Source: Thermotoga sp. Ku-13t
Lineage (GTDB): Bacteria > Thermotogota > Thermotogae > Thermotogales > DSM-5069
Length of the DNA stretch: 64,000 nt
Assembly: GCF_011057685.1 (NCBI RefSeq)
Contig: NZ_LNFY01000011.1
Span: forward strand, 62,001-126,000
Reading direction: 5' to 3'
The translations under genes and the position numbers were made by a program. Positions within the stretch are counted from its first letter, which is position 1. Each line of letters begins with the position of its first letter. The notes under the pieces are model-generated. The model saw only the letters and a list, made by a program, of their open reading frames with translations. It was not told the origin of the DNA and ran no database searches. Shown in pieces: positions 24,346 to 33,896 of this stretch.

Positions 24346-27300
24346 TTCCCTTCCTGAGATGCTTGATCTGGGCTATGAACGCGTCCAACCTGGCTTCTAT
24401 CGATGGCGTGAATGGATTGCCATCCAGCTCGATCGAGATGAACGGCAACGACTTTCCGAGCCTACTCTTTTTATCTTCGATGGCCTTTTTGAGTATGGAT
24501 TCCGCTATACGGCTCGGCATGCACGCGAACGGCCCAACTGCTATCACTCCATCGTAGAATTCGCCTATCTCGGCGAGCGTGCTTCCGATCGTCAGAATGG
24601 CTTCTCCGGTCAGATTCGGTGAAAGATAGGGTTTCGCCGTTTCCACCACGTGTGAGACGTCGAGCATGCGCGCGTCGCACAGGCCAGTTCGCGCGAACAA
24701 GCGTTTGATCTTCCATTCGAAGTACCGGAGCACCTGCATTTCCAGCCACTTTTTCATTCTTTGAAGGCGTGTTGAATCCTTGCTCACCAATCTTTCAATG
24801 AAGATGTAATAGATGTAGTAGAGCCATTCGTGTATCGGTGAGATATGCATTATGATGCCTTCCTTTGCGAACAGATCTTCCATTTTCTTCCTGCTGAATT
24901 CGTCCCATCGCACGTATATTTCTCCCGTCATCATCACCTTGGGTGATTTCATGTACGCTTCGTGCAATTTTAGAGATTCGAGCTCCCGGCATACTCTTTC
25001 CACCGTTCTGAAGAAACCCGACAGAGAATCTTTCCTCAAACTTTCAAGGATCATTTCCTGATGTTTCTCGATCAAGGATTCCGCGATCGCCTGGTCTTTC
25101 ATGAGGACTCTGAGGGATTTCTCCACGTTGGAATACAGATCCGAAACCAGCACAGCCAACCACGCACGCAGGGTAAAGCTCACTCCCAGGCCTCCGTACG
25201 CGTTCTCAGAGTTAAGCGAGACCAGACCGACATCCTTCACTGCGTTCTGTTCGAGCCATAACTCCATGTAAATGCTGTACTGACCGAACCTGCACGGGCC
25301 CGATGTGGTCGGCATGAAGTACAGGGTGACTTCACCCTCGGGTCTTTCCTGAAGGTATCTTATGAGCGAGCCGAGTGTCAAATGAAGAGGCAAGCATTCC
25401 TTGGACAGAGAGTTACCCCTGCCTAATCTGAACTCGATCTCCCCGGGAGGGGGACACACGTGTGTTCGAACCCCGAAGCGAGAGATCGCCACCGCCAGGC
25501 ATCTGGCTCCGAACGCGCCCATCGTCGGGAAGACGAGTCTCACTCTCGGGTCGGTCCATGGAATCTTCTCGCCGTCTTTGAGAACGAAGACGCCAGATTT
25601 GTCGATCTGAACTTCGAGAGGTTTAGAAAGCGAAGGTTGCTTTTTCTTTTCTCTTCTGCATTTGATGATGTCTAAGAACGCTTCTATACGTGTTTCCAGA
25701 CCAGCATCTGCGGTGTGGCTGTCCAATTCCAGAATGAGCGCCGGCTTTTCACCCATGACCGCTTTGAAGTAAGAGAGGATGAACGAGTCAGGACCGCAAC
25801 TGAAATTCGTTATGAAGACAGGATACAGTTTGGGATGGTCTTTCACGTACCTCGCGGCCTTCAGTATCATCTCTCCCCAGGTCCAGTACATCCTCTCGTA
25901 ACCAGGCAGCGGTTCGAACGGAAGAACGTCGAAACTCGCCACGGGATAGCCGTAACTGGCGATCTTTCTCGGAACTCCGAGGTTCGCATGGGACTGGAAG
26001 GCGTTGTACGCCCTCCCGAAGATGACGACACCCATACCGGCTTCTTCTACTTTCTTCAGAAATTCTTCACCGAGCTTCTTCACGTTCTCTTCGAAATCTC
26101 TCTGAGCTTTCTTCGCCTCCTCGAAAGCAGCTCTGACCCTTTCTCTCTCGAAACCAAGGGGTTTGAACATCTGAAAGATGTTTTCGAAAACGAGCTCCTC
26201 AGGATCGTTGAAATCGATGTTGCAGGAAAGGAGCTGAACCTTCTCGAGTTCGGAGATATCGGCCCTCAGCCAGTCTGCCTCGCTCTGAACGAAAGGACAG
26301 TAGACGCCGTTCTTTTCCGAACCGGCCGGTCTGACTCCCCGAATCCTCGGAATGAAGATATAATCAACGTCTTTCTTCAAAAGGTTCAGCACAAAGCCGT
26401 GGGAAAGTTCGACGGGAAAGCAGAACTCTGCTCCCATGCGGTCCTTCCCGGCCTCATCTGGTTCATCCGGAAGGACGACTTCGAAACCGAGCTTTCTGAA
26501 AAGTGTCGAGAAGAATGGGAAGAAGACGTTCATTGCGAAAGATTTGCTCACTCCGACTTTCTTTCCGCTCCCGTTTTCTCTCAGTTCGAAAACAATCTTT
26601 TCTCTTCTCGCGACGAAATCGTACTCCGAGGCATCAAAACTGTGTTCCCTGAACGCTTCGTAACGGTTGCACGCTCCTCCGTAGGTTATCCTTTTACCGT
26701 TGACTTCTATCACGCTGATGGTGCATCTCCTGTCACATCCGGTCCTTCCACCCGTGCAGACGAAAGGTTTCAGATACTTCACTTCGCGGTTCGCAAGTTC
26801 CTGAAGATCGTAAGAGCCTTTTTCTATCACACCCTTTTCCAGGTCCTCGAGTGCCATAAGCGAGATCCCGTAGGCGCCCATCAGACCCGGTTCTGGCGGC
26901 ACGATGATTTTCTTACCTGTGAGCGCCGCCATCGCGAGCGGTACGGCCCTGTTGTAACAGGTGCCTCCCTGCGCGAAAACTTTGTTCCCAACGGGTCTGT
27001 TACCCTTCACCCTGTTCAGATAGTTCATGCAGACAGAGTAGACCAATCCAGCACATATGTCTTCGGCGGATATGCCTTCCTGTATCGCGGTCTTTATGTC
27101 GCTGTTTATGAACGCCGCGCACTGGTCGCTGAAGTTTGGAGGGTTTTTCGCTCTGAGGGCGTAATCTGCGATCTGTCTGTAATCTATGTTCAAAGACTCT
27201 CGCGCCGCTTCTTCCAGGAAAGATCCCGTTCCCGCGGAGCACGCCTCGTTCATCGCGTAATCGTAGGGTACACCTTCGTTCAGATAGGTGTATTTGGCGT

Positions 27301-28474
27301 CCTGACCACCGATTTCGAAGATCGTGTCAACATCGGGATCGAAATACGCCGCAGCCTTCGCGTGCGCCATGATCTCGTTGTGGATCGATTTGGTTTGCGC
27401 GTGCAGTCCCACGATCTTCCTTCCGGAACCTGTCACGCCAACCGCAACGATTTTCACAGGGACATCCAGCCGTGAGAGAATCTCGCTGTAACACTTCTTC
27501 GCGGCGCCTATGGGATCACCGAGCGTTCTGAGATAACTGCTCGCGAGTATTTTCTTGTCCCTGATCCTCACCAGCACGGCTTTGGTCGTGGTCGAACCCA
27601 CATCCACACCCAGTACGCACTCGTCGTTCGGCTCAGCCTTTCCCCTCTCCATGTGCTTGAACTCCACCATGGACAGATAGTTCGAGAGGGGAGGCAGTCT
27701 GAGAAAGGCGGAAGGTATCTCTCTGGGTATCACGTGGTATTTCTTGACCTTCTCAGAGGGATTTTCCAGCAACCACAGATAGGCACCGAGAGCCTCAAAA
27801 TAAGTCGCCTCTTCGGGCACGACGAATTCTATGCGACCGTCGAGATGTTTCAGCATGAGTTTGTTCCTCGTGGCGCCACCTATCAAAAGCATCCTCTTCA
27901 CGTTCGCATTGCTCGAAAGCTGTAAGATCTTGTCCGCCATGACCTTTCCGAGTCCGCTGAGAACGAGGTCTTTGGGAATACCCTTGTTCAGCGCGTGCGT
28001 GCAGTCACTCTTGCAGAAAACCGTGCACCGCGAGGAAAGTTTGTAAAAGCCATCCACGTTCACTGAGTCTATGGACGAAAGATCCAGTCCCATCCTCTTG
28101 AGCTGTTGCAGAAAGAACTCTCCTGTACCGGAGGCACACTTGCTGCCAACGTGTATCGCACTGACCTCCCCGTTAGAATCGAGCTGGTACAGCACGAAGT
28201 TTTCCCCACCGGCGCTCACGATGCCGTCGCACGGGCCGTACTTCTCTTTCAGCTTTCTGTAAGCGTACTGCACAGCGAGAGACTCCGGAATGTTCGGAGC
28301 TCTGAAGATCCTTCTCAGTTTCCTTCCGGTGAAGACGAGTTCGAGTTCTTCGGGTGAACCTTGAAGGATTCTCTCAACAGTGCCTATGGGGTCACCGTTG
28401 TGTGGAATCCACGCGGGTCCCTGTTCTGTGAAAGTGGACACACTCGAAGAACCCACGCAGATCGCCAGGCGCAT
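24311..28474 (-). CDS. Acyl-CoA dehydratase activase-related giant protein (BcrAD/BadFG + DUF2229)
   Basis: About 1387 residues. It fuses two BcrA/BadF-type ASKHA ATPase domains (N-terminal, and a second beginning with VLGVDVGSTTTKAV near residue 305 with EIGGQDAKY and SAGTGSFLEE), a cysteine-containing linker, a DUF2229-type region and a C-terminal HgdB-like region. Such proteins are related to activators of 2-hydroxyacyl-CoA dehydratases that use ATP and a 4Fe-4S cluster for one-electron transfer. No dehydratase gene is nearby. The ATG at 28474 has GGGGGTGACC 6 bases upstream; the longer open frame into glmM lacks this. Substrate and role are unknown. Confidence 0.88.
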   Translation of the reverse strand: MRLAICVGSSSVSTFTEQGPAWIPHNGDPIGTVERILQGSPEELELVFTGRKLRRIFRAPNIPESLAVQYAYRKLKEKYGPCDGIVSAGGENFVLYQLDSNGEVSAIHVGSKCASGTGEFFLQQLKRMGLDLSSIDSVNVDGFYKLSSRCTVFCKSDCTHALNKGIPKDLVLSGLGKVMADKILQLSSNANVKRMLLIGGATRNKLMLKHLDGRIEFVVPEEATYFEALGAYLWLLENPSEKVKKYHVIPREIPSAFLRLPPLSNYLSMVEFKHMERGKAEPNDECVLGVDVGSTTTKAVLVRIRDKKILASSYLRTLGDPIGAAKKCYSEILSRLDVPVKIVAVGVTGSGRKIVGLHAQTKSIHNEIMAHAKAAAYFDPDVDTIFEIGGQDAKYTYLNEGVPYDYAMNEACSAGTGSFLEEAARESLNIDYRQIADYALRAKNPPNFSDQCAAFINSDIKTAIQEGISAEDICAGLVYSVCMNYLNRVKGNRPVGNKVFAQGGTCYNRAVPLAMAALTGKKIIVPPEPGLMGAYGISLMALEDLEKGVIEKGSYDLQELANREVKYLKPFVCTGGRTGCDRRCTISVIEVNGKRITYGGACNRYEAFREHSFDASEYDFVARREKIVFELRENGSGKKVGVSKSFAMNVFFPFFSTLFRKLGFEVVLPDEPDEAGKDRMGAEFCFPVELSHGFVLNLLKKDVDYIFIPRIRGVRPAGSEKNGVYCPFVQSEADWLRADISELEKVQLLSCNIDFNDPEELVFENIFQMFKPLGFERERVRAAFEEAKKAQRDFEENVKKLGEEFLKKVEEAGMGVVIFGRAYNAFQSHANLGVPRKIASYGYPVASFDVLPFEPLPGYERMYWTWGEMILKAARYVKDHPKLYPVFITNFSCGPDSFILSYFKAVMGEKPALILELDSHTADAGLETRIEAFLDIIKCRREKKKQPSLSKPLEVQIDKSGVFVLKDGEKIPWTDPRVRLVFPTMGAFGARCLAVAISRFGVRTHVCPPPGEIEFRLGRGNSLSKECLPLHLTLGSLIRYLQERPEGEVTLYFMPTTSGPCRFGQYSIYMELWLEQNAVKDVGLVSLNSENAYGGLGVSFTLRAWLAVLVSDLYSNVEKSLRVLMKDQAIAESLIEKHQEMILESLRKDSLSGFFRTVERVCRELESLKLHEAYMKSPKVMMTGEIYVRWDEFSRKKMEDLFAKEGIIMHISPIHEWLYYIYYIFIERLVSKDSTRLQRMKKWLEMQVLRYFEWKIKRLFARTGLCDARMLDVSHVVETAKPYLSPNLTGEAILTIGSTLAEIGEFYDGVIAVGPFACMPSRIAESILKKAIEDKKSRLGKSLPFISIELDGNPFTPSIEARLDAFIAQIKHLRKGSEAVAGDLSRR

Positions 28475-28481
28475 TGTTTGG

Positions 28482-29771
28482 TCACCCCCGATCCAGCTCG
28501 CGCACCAGTTCACTCAGCTCCTCGGCGATCCTCCTGACCTCTGTTTCATCCTTTCCCTCAACCATCACACGCACCAACCTCTCCGTACCGGAAGCTCTGA
28601 CAACAATTCTGAAACGCTCGTCGTATTTTTCCAGTTCTTTCTTCAACAAAGGATGTTCAGCCACGGCTCTGTTTGTGACGGGCACGTTGATCAGAACCTG
28701 AGGATAGTCCTGCACCTCTTTCGAAAGTTCGTCCGCCGTTCTGCCGGTCAGAACCATCAATCTCAAAAACTCCAGCGCCGTTATGAGACCATCTCCCGTC
28801 GTCGATCTGTCCAGAAATATGATGTGGCCCGATCTTTCTCCACCGAGCGTTGCACCGATCTGCAGCATGCCTTCGAGCACGTACTTGTCTCCCACCTTCA
28901 CCCTTGCAAGTTTTATACCCCTGTCGAGTAAATAGTCCTCTAAAGCTTTGTTACTCATTATTGTCGCCACGACGGTGTCGTTGCGGAGTCTTCCTTCGCT
29001 CTTCAGCTGAACCGCGAGAACCCCCATGATCTTGTCTCCGTGGATCTCTTCGCCTTTTCGACTGAGCAGAATGCATCTGTCTGCATCGCCATCGTGCAAC
29101 ACACCGACATCGAAACTTTCCATCTGCCTTGCGAGGAAATGTGGATGCTGAGAACCGCAATTTTCGTTTATGTTCTTCCCATCCGGTTCGTACGAGAAGC
29201 ACGTCACGCTGGCACCAAGAGCTTCCAGAACTTCCGGTGTCGTGGTGATCGCCGCCCCGTTTGCCAGATCCACAGCCACTTTGAGCCCAGAAAGATCAAG
29301 TTCGCTGAAGGATTCGAGGATCGTTTTTAGATAGATCTCTCGAAGACTCGGATCGCTCTGAACAGAACCTTCTTCCACACCCGCCGAGACGTTCTGCATG
29401 AGTGATTCGATCCTTCTCTCTTCCTCGTCCGGGAGCTTGAAACCGGACCTGAGCACCTTTATCCCGTTGTACTGGTACGGATTGTGAGAGGCTGAGATCA
29501 CGATCCCAAAACAGTCCAAAAGTTTGCTGATCATCGCCACCGCGGGGGTGGGTAAAACGCCGGCAAGCTTCACCTTCGCACCCTTCTGCGACAATCCTTT
29601 CACCAGGGCCTGTTGAAGTGCCCCAGCAGACTCCCTCGTGTCGTGCCCGATCACGAAGAGAGACGAACCGTAGAGCTCTCCGAGTGCCAGGCCGAGTTTG
29701 TAGGCAAGCTCGTCCGTCAGATCGTCCCCGTAAATACCTCTCAATCCATCGGTTCCAAAGAGCTGTTTCAT
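28482..29771 (-). CDS. glmM: Phosphoglucosamine mutase
   Basis: A 429-residue alpha-D-phosphohexomutase converting glucosamine-6-phosphate to glucosamine-1-phosphate for peptidoglycan. The catalytic phosphoserine is in SASHNPYQYNG (near residue 96), the Mg2+ loop is DGDADRC (near residue 230), the sugar-binding GGERSGH near residue 315, and the phosphate-binding RASGTERL near residue 399. N-terminal FGTDGLRG fits GlmM. It overlaps the preceding TPR gene by 4 bases and lies in a cell-wall group with murB. Confidence 0.95.
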   Translation of the reverse strand: MKQLFGTDGLRGIYGDDLTDELAYKLGLALGELYGSSLFVIGHDTRESAGALQQALVKGLSQKGAKVKLAGVLPTPAVAMISKLLDCFGIVISASHNPYQYNGIKVLRSGFKLPDEEERRIESLMQNVSAGVEEGSVQSDPSLREIYLKTILESFSELDLSGLKVAVDLANGAAITTTPEVLEALGASVTCFSYEPDGKNINENCGSQHPHFLARQMESFDVGVLHDGDADRCILLSRKGEEIHGDKIMGVLAVQLKSEGRLRNDTVVATIMSNKALEDYLLDRGIKLARVKVGDKYVLEGMLQIGATLGGERSGHIIFLDRSTTGDGLITALEFLRLMVLTGRTADELSKEVQDYPQVLINVPVTNRAVAEHPLLKKELEKYDERFRIVVRASGTERLVRVMVEGKDETEVRRIAEELSELVRELDRG

Positions 29772-30319
29772 CTTCTCAGAGCCTCCCTGTAAGTCTTTTC
29801 GAGTTCATCTGCCTTCTCTTTCTCACCGGTTTGCCTGTAGAGTTCTATCAGAAGCCTGATCGCCTGGGATCTGTAAAGCGAATCCGGCATCTGCAAAACC
29901 GTGTTCAGCTGAAGCTTGGCTTCCACGGTGCGGCCAGCCTTCGCCAGACTCTGTCCCATGAGATAAACCAGTTCGGCTCTCCTTTCGTCGCCCTCCGGGA
30001 GCTGCTCGAAAGCCTTTTTGAAATACTCGTACGCAGTTGAAAAATCTCCGAGGTTCAGCTTCATAACACCCAGACTGTAGTACTTCTCAAAGACTTTCTC
30101 TCTCAGCGTGTTCTTCAAGCTTTCCAGTTCTTTCAAACCGTGCGTTTCGACGTACCGTTCGAACCTGTCGTAATCTTCGCTCACGTACAGTTTGTACGCT
30201 TCAATGATCCTTTCACTCCTCTTCAACTGCGCCCTCACCGACACGAACGCCTGAAAACTCAACAGAAAGAGGAGGGCAAAGACGGTGAGCAAAACCAGAA
30301 AGAATTTCTCAAGGTGCAT
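29768..30319 (-). CDS. Membrane-anchored TPR-like protein, hypothetical
   Basis: A 183-residue protein with an N-terminal transmembrane helix (about residues 5-26) and helical repeats from about residue 75 that look like two to three tetratricopeptide motifs (YYSLGVMKLNLGDFSTAYEYF, then a second with similar spacing). The ATG at 30319 has GGGTG upstream; a GTG at 30334 is possible. It sits between murB and glmM and may act as a scaffold at the envelope. No enzymatic motif is visible. Confidence 0.65.
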   Translation of the reverse strand: MHLEKFFLVLLTVFALLFLLSFQAFVSVRAQLKRSERIIEAYKLYVSEDYDRFERYVETHGLKELESLKNTLREKVFEKYYSLGVMKLNLGDFSTAYEYFKKAFEQLPEGDERRAELVYLMGQSLAKAGRTVEAKLQLNTVLQMPDSLYRSQAIRLLIELYRQTGEKEKADELEKTYREALRR

Positions 30320-30334
30320 CTTCACACCCAGCAC

Positions 30335-31195
30335 CTACCATATGTCGACTTCGGGTTCGAGAACCACGTTGAAGTGCTTTTCAACCATGTTCTTCACAGT
30401 CTGTGCAAGCGCGAGCACGTCCTTCGCGGTGGCAGAACCAACGTTGACTATGAAACCAGCGTGTTTGGTCGAAACCTGCGCGTCCCCTACCCTGAAACCC
30501 TTCAGTCCGAGCTGTTCTATGGCTTTTCCCACATAGAAATCGGGCCGCGGCCGTTTGAAAAAACTGCCCGCGCTCGGTAGATCGAGCGGCTGTGTTTCCA
30601 TCCTTCTTCTCATTATCTCTTCCATCTTCGAACGCACCTTTTCACTCTCCGATTGAACCAGTCTCAAACAGACGCGCAGTACCACCCAGTTTTTCCTCTT
30701 GAAAACGCTGTCTCTGTAGGAAAAGTCAAGTTCGTCCCTGTTCGAGATCTTCACGGATTCTCCATCGAAGTACTCCACCCATTCCACCACGTCTGCCATC
30801 TGACCTCCGTACGCACCCGCGTTCATGAAGACCGCTCCGCCAACCGTGCCAGGTATCCCGTAAGCAAATTCGAGTCCGGAAAGTCCGCGTTGCGCTGCTT
30901 CAACGCACAATCTGCTGAGCAAGACACCGGCTTCGCTGATCAGAAAATTCCCATCGAAATAGAAACCGTCCAGACCCAGCGTGCTTATCACCACGTCGAC
31001 ACCTTCGTCCGGCGCGAGCACGTTGGTGCCCTTACCCAGAAGCCTTGCGCCCGGAAACAATTTCACGGCGCACACGAGTTGCTCAACTGTTTCTGGAACG
31101 AGGAACAGCTTCGCCGGACCGCCTATCTTAAAACTCGTGTGCAGCTTCAGTGGTTCGTCGACCAAGTGGCGACACATGTTTTTTCCTTCATTCAT
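30335..31195 (-). CDS. murB: UDP-N-acetylenolpyruvoylglucosamine reductase
   Basis: A 286-residue FAD enzyme that reduces enolpyruvyl-UDP-GlcNAc to UDP-MurNAc with NADPH. FAD-binding IGGPAKLF is at residue 23, VVISTLGL and the FAYGIPGTVGGAVFMNAGAYGG segment are present, and YRDSVF and SAGSFFKRP mark the active site. The short form lacking a third insertion is typical of type II MurB. It overlaps gdpD by 4 bases. Confidence 0.95.
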   Translation of the reverse strand: MNEGKNMCRHLVDEPLKLHTSFKIGGPAKLFLVPETVEQLVCAVKLFPGARLLGKGTNVLAPDEGVDVVISTLGLDGFYFDGNFLISEAGVLLSRLCVEAAQRGLSGLEFAYGIPGTVGGAVFMNAGAYGGQMADVVEWVEYFDGESVKISNRDELDFSYRDSVFKRKNWVVLRVCLRLVQSESEKVRSKMEEIMRRRMETQPLDLPSAGSFFKRPRPDFYVGKAIEQLGLKGFRVGDAQVSTKHAGFIVNVGSATAKDVLALAQTVKNMVEKHFNVVLEPEVDIW

Positions 31196-31896
31196 GCGCT
31201 CTTTTTCAACCTCACGAACAGTTCAACCTGGTTCGTTATGACGCAATCCAGATGCTGCTTGATGCGTTCGTATTTGTTTGGATCGTCCAAGGTCCAAACG
31301 TAAATCTTCGCCCCAGCGTTCCTCACGAGTTTCACTATCTTTTCAGCAACGATGGGATAGTCGAACAGCTGGTGTGGCAGGTGCATCGAGTAGGGTTTGT
31401 ATTGCAGCAATCTTTCGATCAGGCTGATCGGATCGTTTCGCAATTCTTCGCCCACGAGAAAACCGAATTTCATGTCCGGCCTCTTCTTTATCAGGGACAC
31501 CACGAGCTGGTGGTCGAAGGACGAAACGACGGTGTTCCTGGTCAGCCCAAATTCGTCGATGAGCTGGAGTGTCCTCTCGGCAACGCGGGCTTCTTTTATC
31601 TCCGCGTTCAAAATATGATCGGAGCCAAGTATAGAAAGCACCTCTTCGAAGCTCGGTATGCTCTCAGATTGCACCCTATAGTTTCTCAGTTCTCCAAAGC
31701 TGACCTCGGAAACTTTTACGTCCACACCGCATAGCCTCTTCAGGTCTTCATCGTGAATCACGACCACTTTACCATCTTTCGTTCCCCTCAGATCGAGCTC
31801 AACACCGTCCGCACCAAGCTCGAGCGCTTTTCTGAAGGCTATAAGGGTGTTCTCAGGATAGCGCGCCGAATAGCCCCTGTGACCGAGCACGATCAT
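31192..31896 (-). CDS. gdpD: Glycerophosphodiester phosphodiesterase
   Basis: A 234-residue TIM-barrel phosphodiesterase. GHRGYSARYPENT at the N-terminus carries catalytic His5 and Arg6, GVELDLRGTKDG supplies metal ligands, and VIHDE adds the second catalytic His. It hydrolyses glycerophosphodiesters to glycerol-3-phosphate and an alcohol. There is no signal peptide, so it acts in the cytoplasm. Overlaps of 4 bases on both sides place it in the murB operon. Confidence 0.94.
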   Translation of the reverse strand: MIVLGHRGYSARYPENTLIAFRKALELGADGVELDLRGTKDGKVVVIHDEDLKRLCGVDVKVSEVSFGELRNYRVQSESIPSFEEVLSILGSDHILNAEIKEARVAERTLQLIDEFGLTRNTVVSSFDHQLVVSLIKKRPDMKFGFLVGEELRNDPISLIERLLQYKPYSMHLPHQLFDYPIVAEKIVKLVRNAGAKIYVWTLDDPNKYERIKQHLDCVITNQVELFVRLKKSA

Positions 31897-32372
31897 TTCA
31901 ACATACCTCCCAGTCTCGCAAAGGCATCCATGATGTCACCAACAAAGCGTTTCGGATTTCTGTTCGATTCAACCACGAACAGCCACGAATCTTTCCACCA
32001 CGCGACGATGTACTTGCCTTTCTTGCCGGTGCTGTAATAACCAACTGTGGGAAGATCGATGTAAACTCCCAGATTCCAGACGCCGTACTTCTTCACTACG
32101 GACTTCCACACGCTCCTCAAAGAAACTTCAAAATTTTTAAAGCCATAAAGCAAATACATCGTTCCTTCTGCATCAACATAAACTGCAACCATGCCTTTCA
32201 GTTCGATGTCTTCGTAACCGGAGACAGTTTCGAGCTCGATCAGACTGTATTTACCTCGAAGCACCTGCATCGCAGACTCGAGCGAGTAAACGCGCGGTGG
32301 AACCTCTGCGATCCTTATGGTGCATCCACCGAGAAAGACCAAAATCAAAAGCGCCACAGAGACTTTCCTCAC
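31893..32372 (-). CDS. Putative lipoprotein, unknown function
   Basis: A 159-residue protein with a lipoprotein signal peptide: basic start, hydrophobic core LLILVFL and lipobox GGC with Cys at 17. The mature part has beta-rich stretches such as MVAVYVDAEGTMYLLYGF and ends in a segment rich in aromatic residues. I do not recognise a family. It overlaps gdpD and the MBL gene by 4 bases each, so it belongs to the same operon, and it probably sits on the outer face of the cytoplasmic membrane. Confidence 0.65.
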   Translation of the reverse strand: MRKVSVALLILVFLGGCTIRIAEVPPRVYSLESAMQVLRGKYSLIELETVSGYEDIELKGMVAVYVDAEGTMYLLYGFKNFEVSLRSVWKSVVKKYGVWNLGVYIDLPTVGYYSTGKKGKYIVAWWKDSWLFVVESNRNPKRFVGDIMDAFARLGGMLK

Positions 32373-32989
32373 GATCTTTCCTCCCCGAGAAAGATGTTCT
32401 GTCTCAAGACTTCTTCCACAGTCCCGAACTCACCATGACCTGGTAGCAACAGCGTGTTCGGTTCAAGATCCTTCAAGAGTTTTCTGATCTGTCTCAATGT
32501 TCTTCGCATCGCTTGCTCGTCGCCACCAGGAAGATCGGTTCTTCCAATGCTGTCCAGAAAGATTGTATCACCGCTGAAGATGACCCCATCCGTCCTCAGC
32601 ATCACAGAGCCCGGAGTGTGACCCGGGGTGAGATGAAGTTGAAATTTCAACCCTGCGACCTCGAAGGATCCTTCCTTCAAAAGCTCCAAGTGCGAGTCGA
32701 ACACAAAATTCTCGTTGAAGTACACAGAAAGGTTGAGATGAGGATCTTTAAGCCATTTCGAATCCGGTTCTGAAATGTACACTCTCTCACATTCGAGTTC
32801 CTTCAGACCACATACGTGGTCGAAATGCCCGTGGGTGAGCAACACGACACATGGCTCTCGAACGATCGAACCTGTTCCGTATCCTGGATCGATCACGAGG
32901 ACAGGATGCGTCCAGATGATGTAGCTGTTCGTTCCTATGGGACCGGTGACGACGCATTGAACAGAATCGCTGACTTTGAAGATCTGCAT
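32369..32989 (-). CDS. MBL-fold metallohydrolase (glyoxalase II-like)
   Basis: A 206-residue metallo-beta-lactamase fold hydrolase. LLTHGHFDHVCG carries the HxHxDH zinc motif, and GHTPGSV and FSGDTIF the further ligands. It resembles hydroxyacylglutathione hydrolase-like proteins. ATG 32989 is chosen because AGGTGAG lies 6 bases upstream; the longer frame would overlap the divergent PLD gene. It is the first gene of the murB-glmM-holA operon. Confidence 0.88.
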   Translation of the reverse strand: MQIFKVSDSVQCVVTGPIGTNSYIIWTHPVLVIDPGYGTGSIVREPCVVLLTHGHFDHVCGLKELECERVYISEPDSKWLKDPHLNLSVYFNENFVFDSHLELLKEGSFEVAGLKFQLHLTPGHTPGSVMLRTDGVIFSGDTIFLDSIGRTDLPGGDEQAMRRTLRQIRKLLKDLEPNTLLLPGHGEFGTVEEVLRQNIFLGEERS

Positions 32990-33003
32990 GTTTCTCACCT
33001 CAG

Positions 33004-33014
33004 CTATAATATAG
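33004..33014. promoter_or_regulatory. Shared AT palindrome between divergent MBL and PLD genes
   Basis: CTATAATATAG is symmetric except for its central base, so it reads as a -10-like element on both strands (TATAAT forward, TATTAT reverse). Only 28 bases separate the two start codons. The forward TATAAT ends 7 bases before the ATG of the PLD gene, implying a leaderless or nearly leaderless mRNA. No good -35 was found on either strand. Confidence 0.45.
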
Positions 33015-33017
33015 AGC

Positions 33018-33896
33018 ATGAGAACGTTCCTTTTATGTTTCTTCGCAAGCTTATCGTTCGCTCTTGAACTCTTCTTCACCCCTTTGTCGTCCACGGACTG
33101 GCTCTGCGAGCTGGTGTCTCAGGCATCGCACACAGTGTACGTGTGCACCTACTCTCTGGATGAGAGAAAGTTCCTGCAGACTCTGAACAATCTGACGAGG
33201 CGAGGCGTTGACGTGAAAATACTCTTCGAAACGGGAACCGTTCCGGATGGGGCAAGGGCCAGGATGGACACAGAAAGCTCCCTGCTTCATTTGAAATTCA
33301 TCGTCATCGATGAAGCGAAGGTTATCCTCGGTTCTGCGAACTTCACCGAAAACAGCTTGAAGAAGTCCATCAACGACGTTCTGTACCTCGAAGATCGCGA
33401 GATCGCCACAGTGCTGGCAGATTTTTTCGAATCTCTCTGGGACGGAGAGTTGAAGCATTTTCAGATACAGCGTGACGATTTGATCCTGAAAAATCACGAT
33501 CTGGAAGATCTGCTCCTGAAAGAGCTTTCGAAGACGAGGCACACTCTCGATGTCGCCATGTTCGCGCTGACCCATCCGAAGGTCTGGTCCATGCTGAAAA
33601 TTTTGTCCAGCAGGAATGTGAGGATCAGACTGCTCGTCGATCGATGGTTTTTGAGCAATTCCAATCTGAAAGAACTCCCAGAATCTGGCATTCAGATGAG
33701 GGTCTTTGAACCCTTCACACTTCACACGAAATTGTTTATAATCGACGGGCGAACGGTGATCAGCGGTTCTGCGAATGCCACGAGAAACGCCTATGGGAAA
33801 AACGCGGAGCTGATGATGGTCATCCAGCGCAGAGAACTGGTGAGTGAGTACGAAGAGCTCTTCGAAACACTCTGGCGGGAGGGAACTGAGCCTTGA
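33018..33896 (+). CDS. Phospholipase D family protein, exported
   Basis: A 292-residue protein with a short signal peptide (FLLCFFASLSFALE) and two HKD motifs: LHLKFIVIDEAKVILGSANF near residue 94 and LHTKLFIIDGRTVISGSANAT near residue 241. Members hydrolyse phosphodiester bonds in phospholipids or DNA (Nuc-type). Two HKD motifs in a chain this short are typical of the nuclease/cardiolipin-related branch. No ribosome binding site is visible before the ATG. Confidence 0.88.
   Translation: MRTFLLCFFASLSFALELFFTPLSSTDWLCELVSQASHTVYVCTYSLDERKFLQTLNNLTRRGVDVKILFETGTVPDGARARMDTESSLLHLKFIVIDEAKVILGSANFTENSLKKSINDVLYLEDREIATVLADFFESLWDGELKHFQIQRDDLILKNHDLEDLLLKELSKTRHTLDVAMFALTHPKVWSMLKILSSRNVRIRLLVDRWFLSNSNLKELPESGIQMRVFEPFTLHTKLFIIDGRTVISGSANATRNAYGKNAELMMVIQRRELVSEYEELFETLWREGTEP

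Noticed and set aside
25715-27475. A 586-codon plus-strand open frame
   Set aside because: It lies fully antisense to the well-supported activase gene, has no ribosome binding site or recognisable domain, and is explained by the codon bias of that gene.
28475-28513. Upstream extension of the activase gene into glmM
   Set aside because: The ATG at 28474 has a well-spaced ribosome binding site and gives the expected start of the ASKHA domain.
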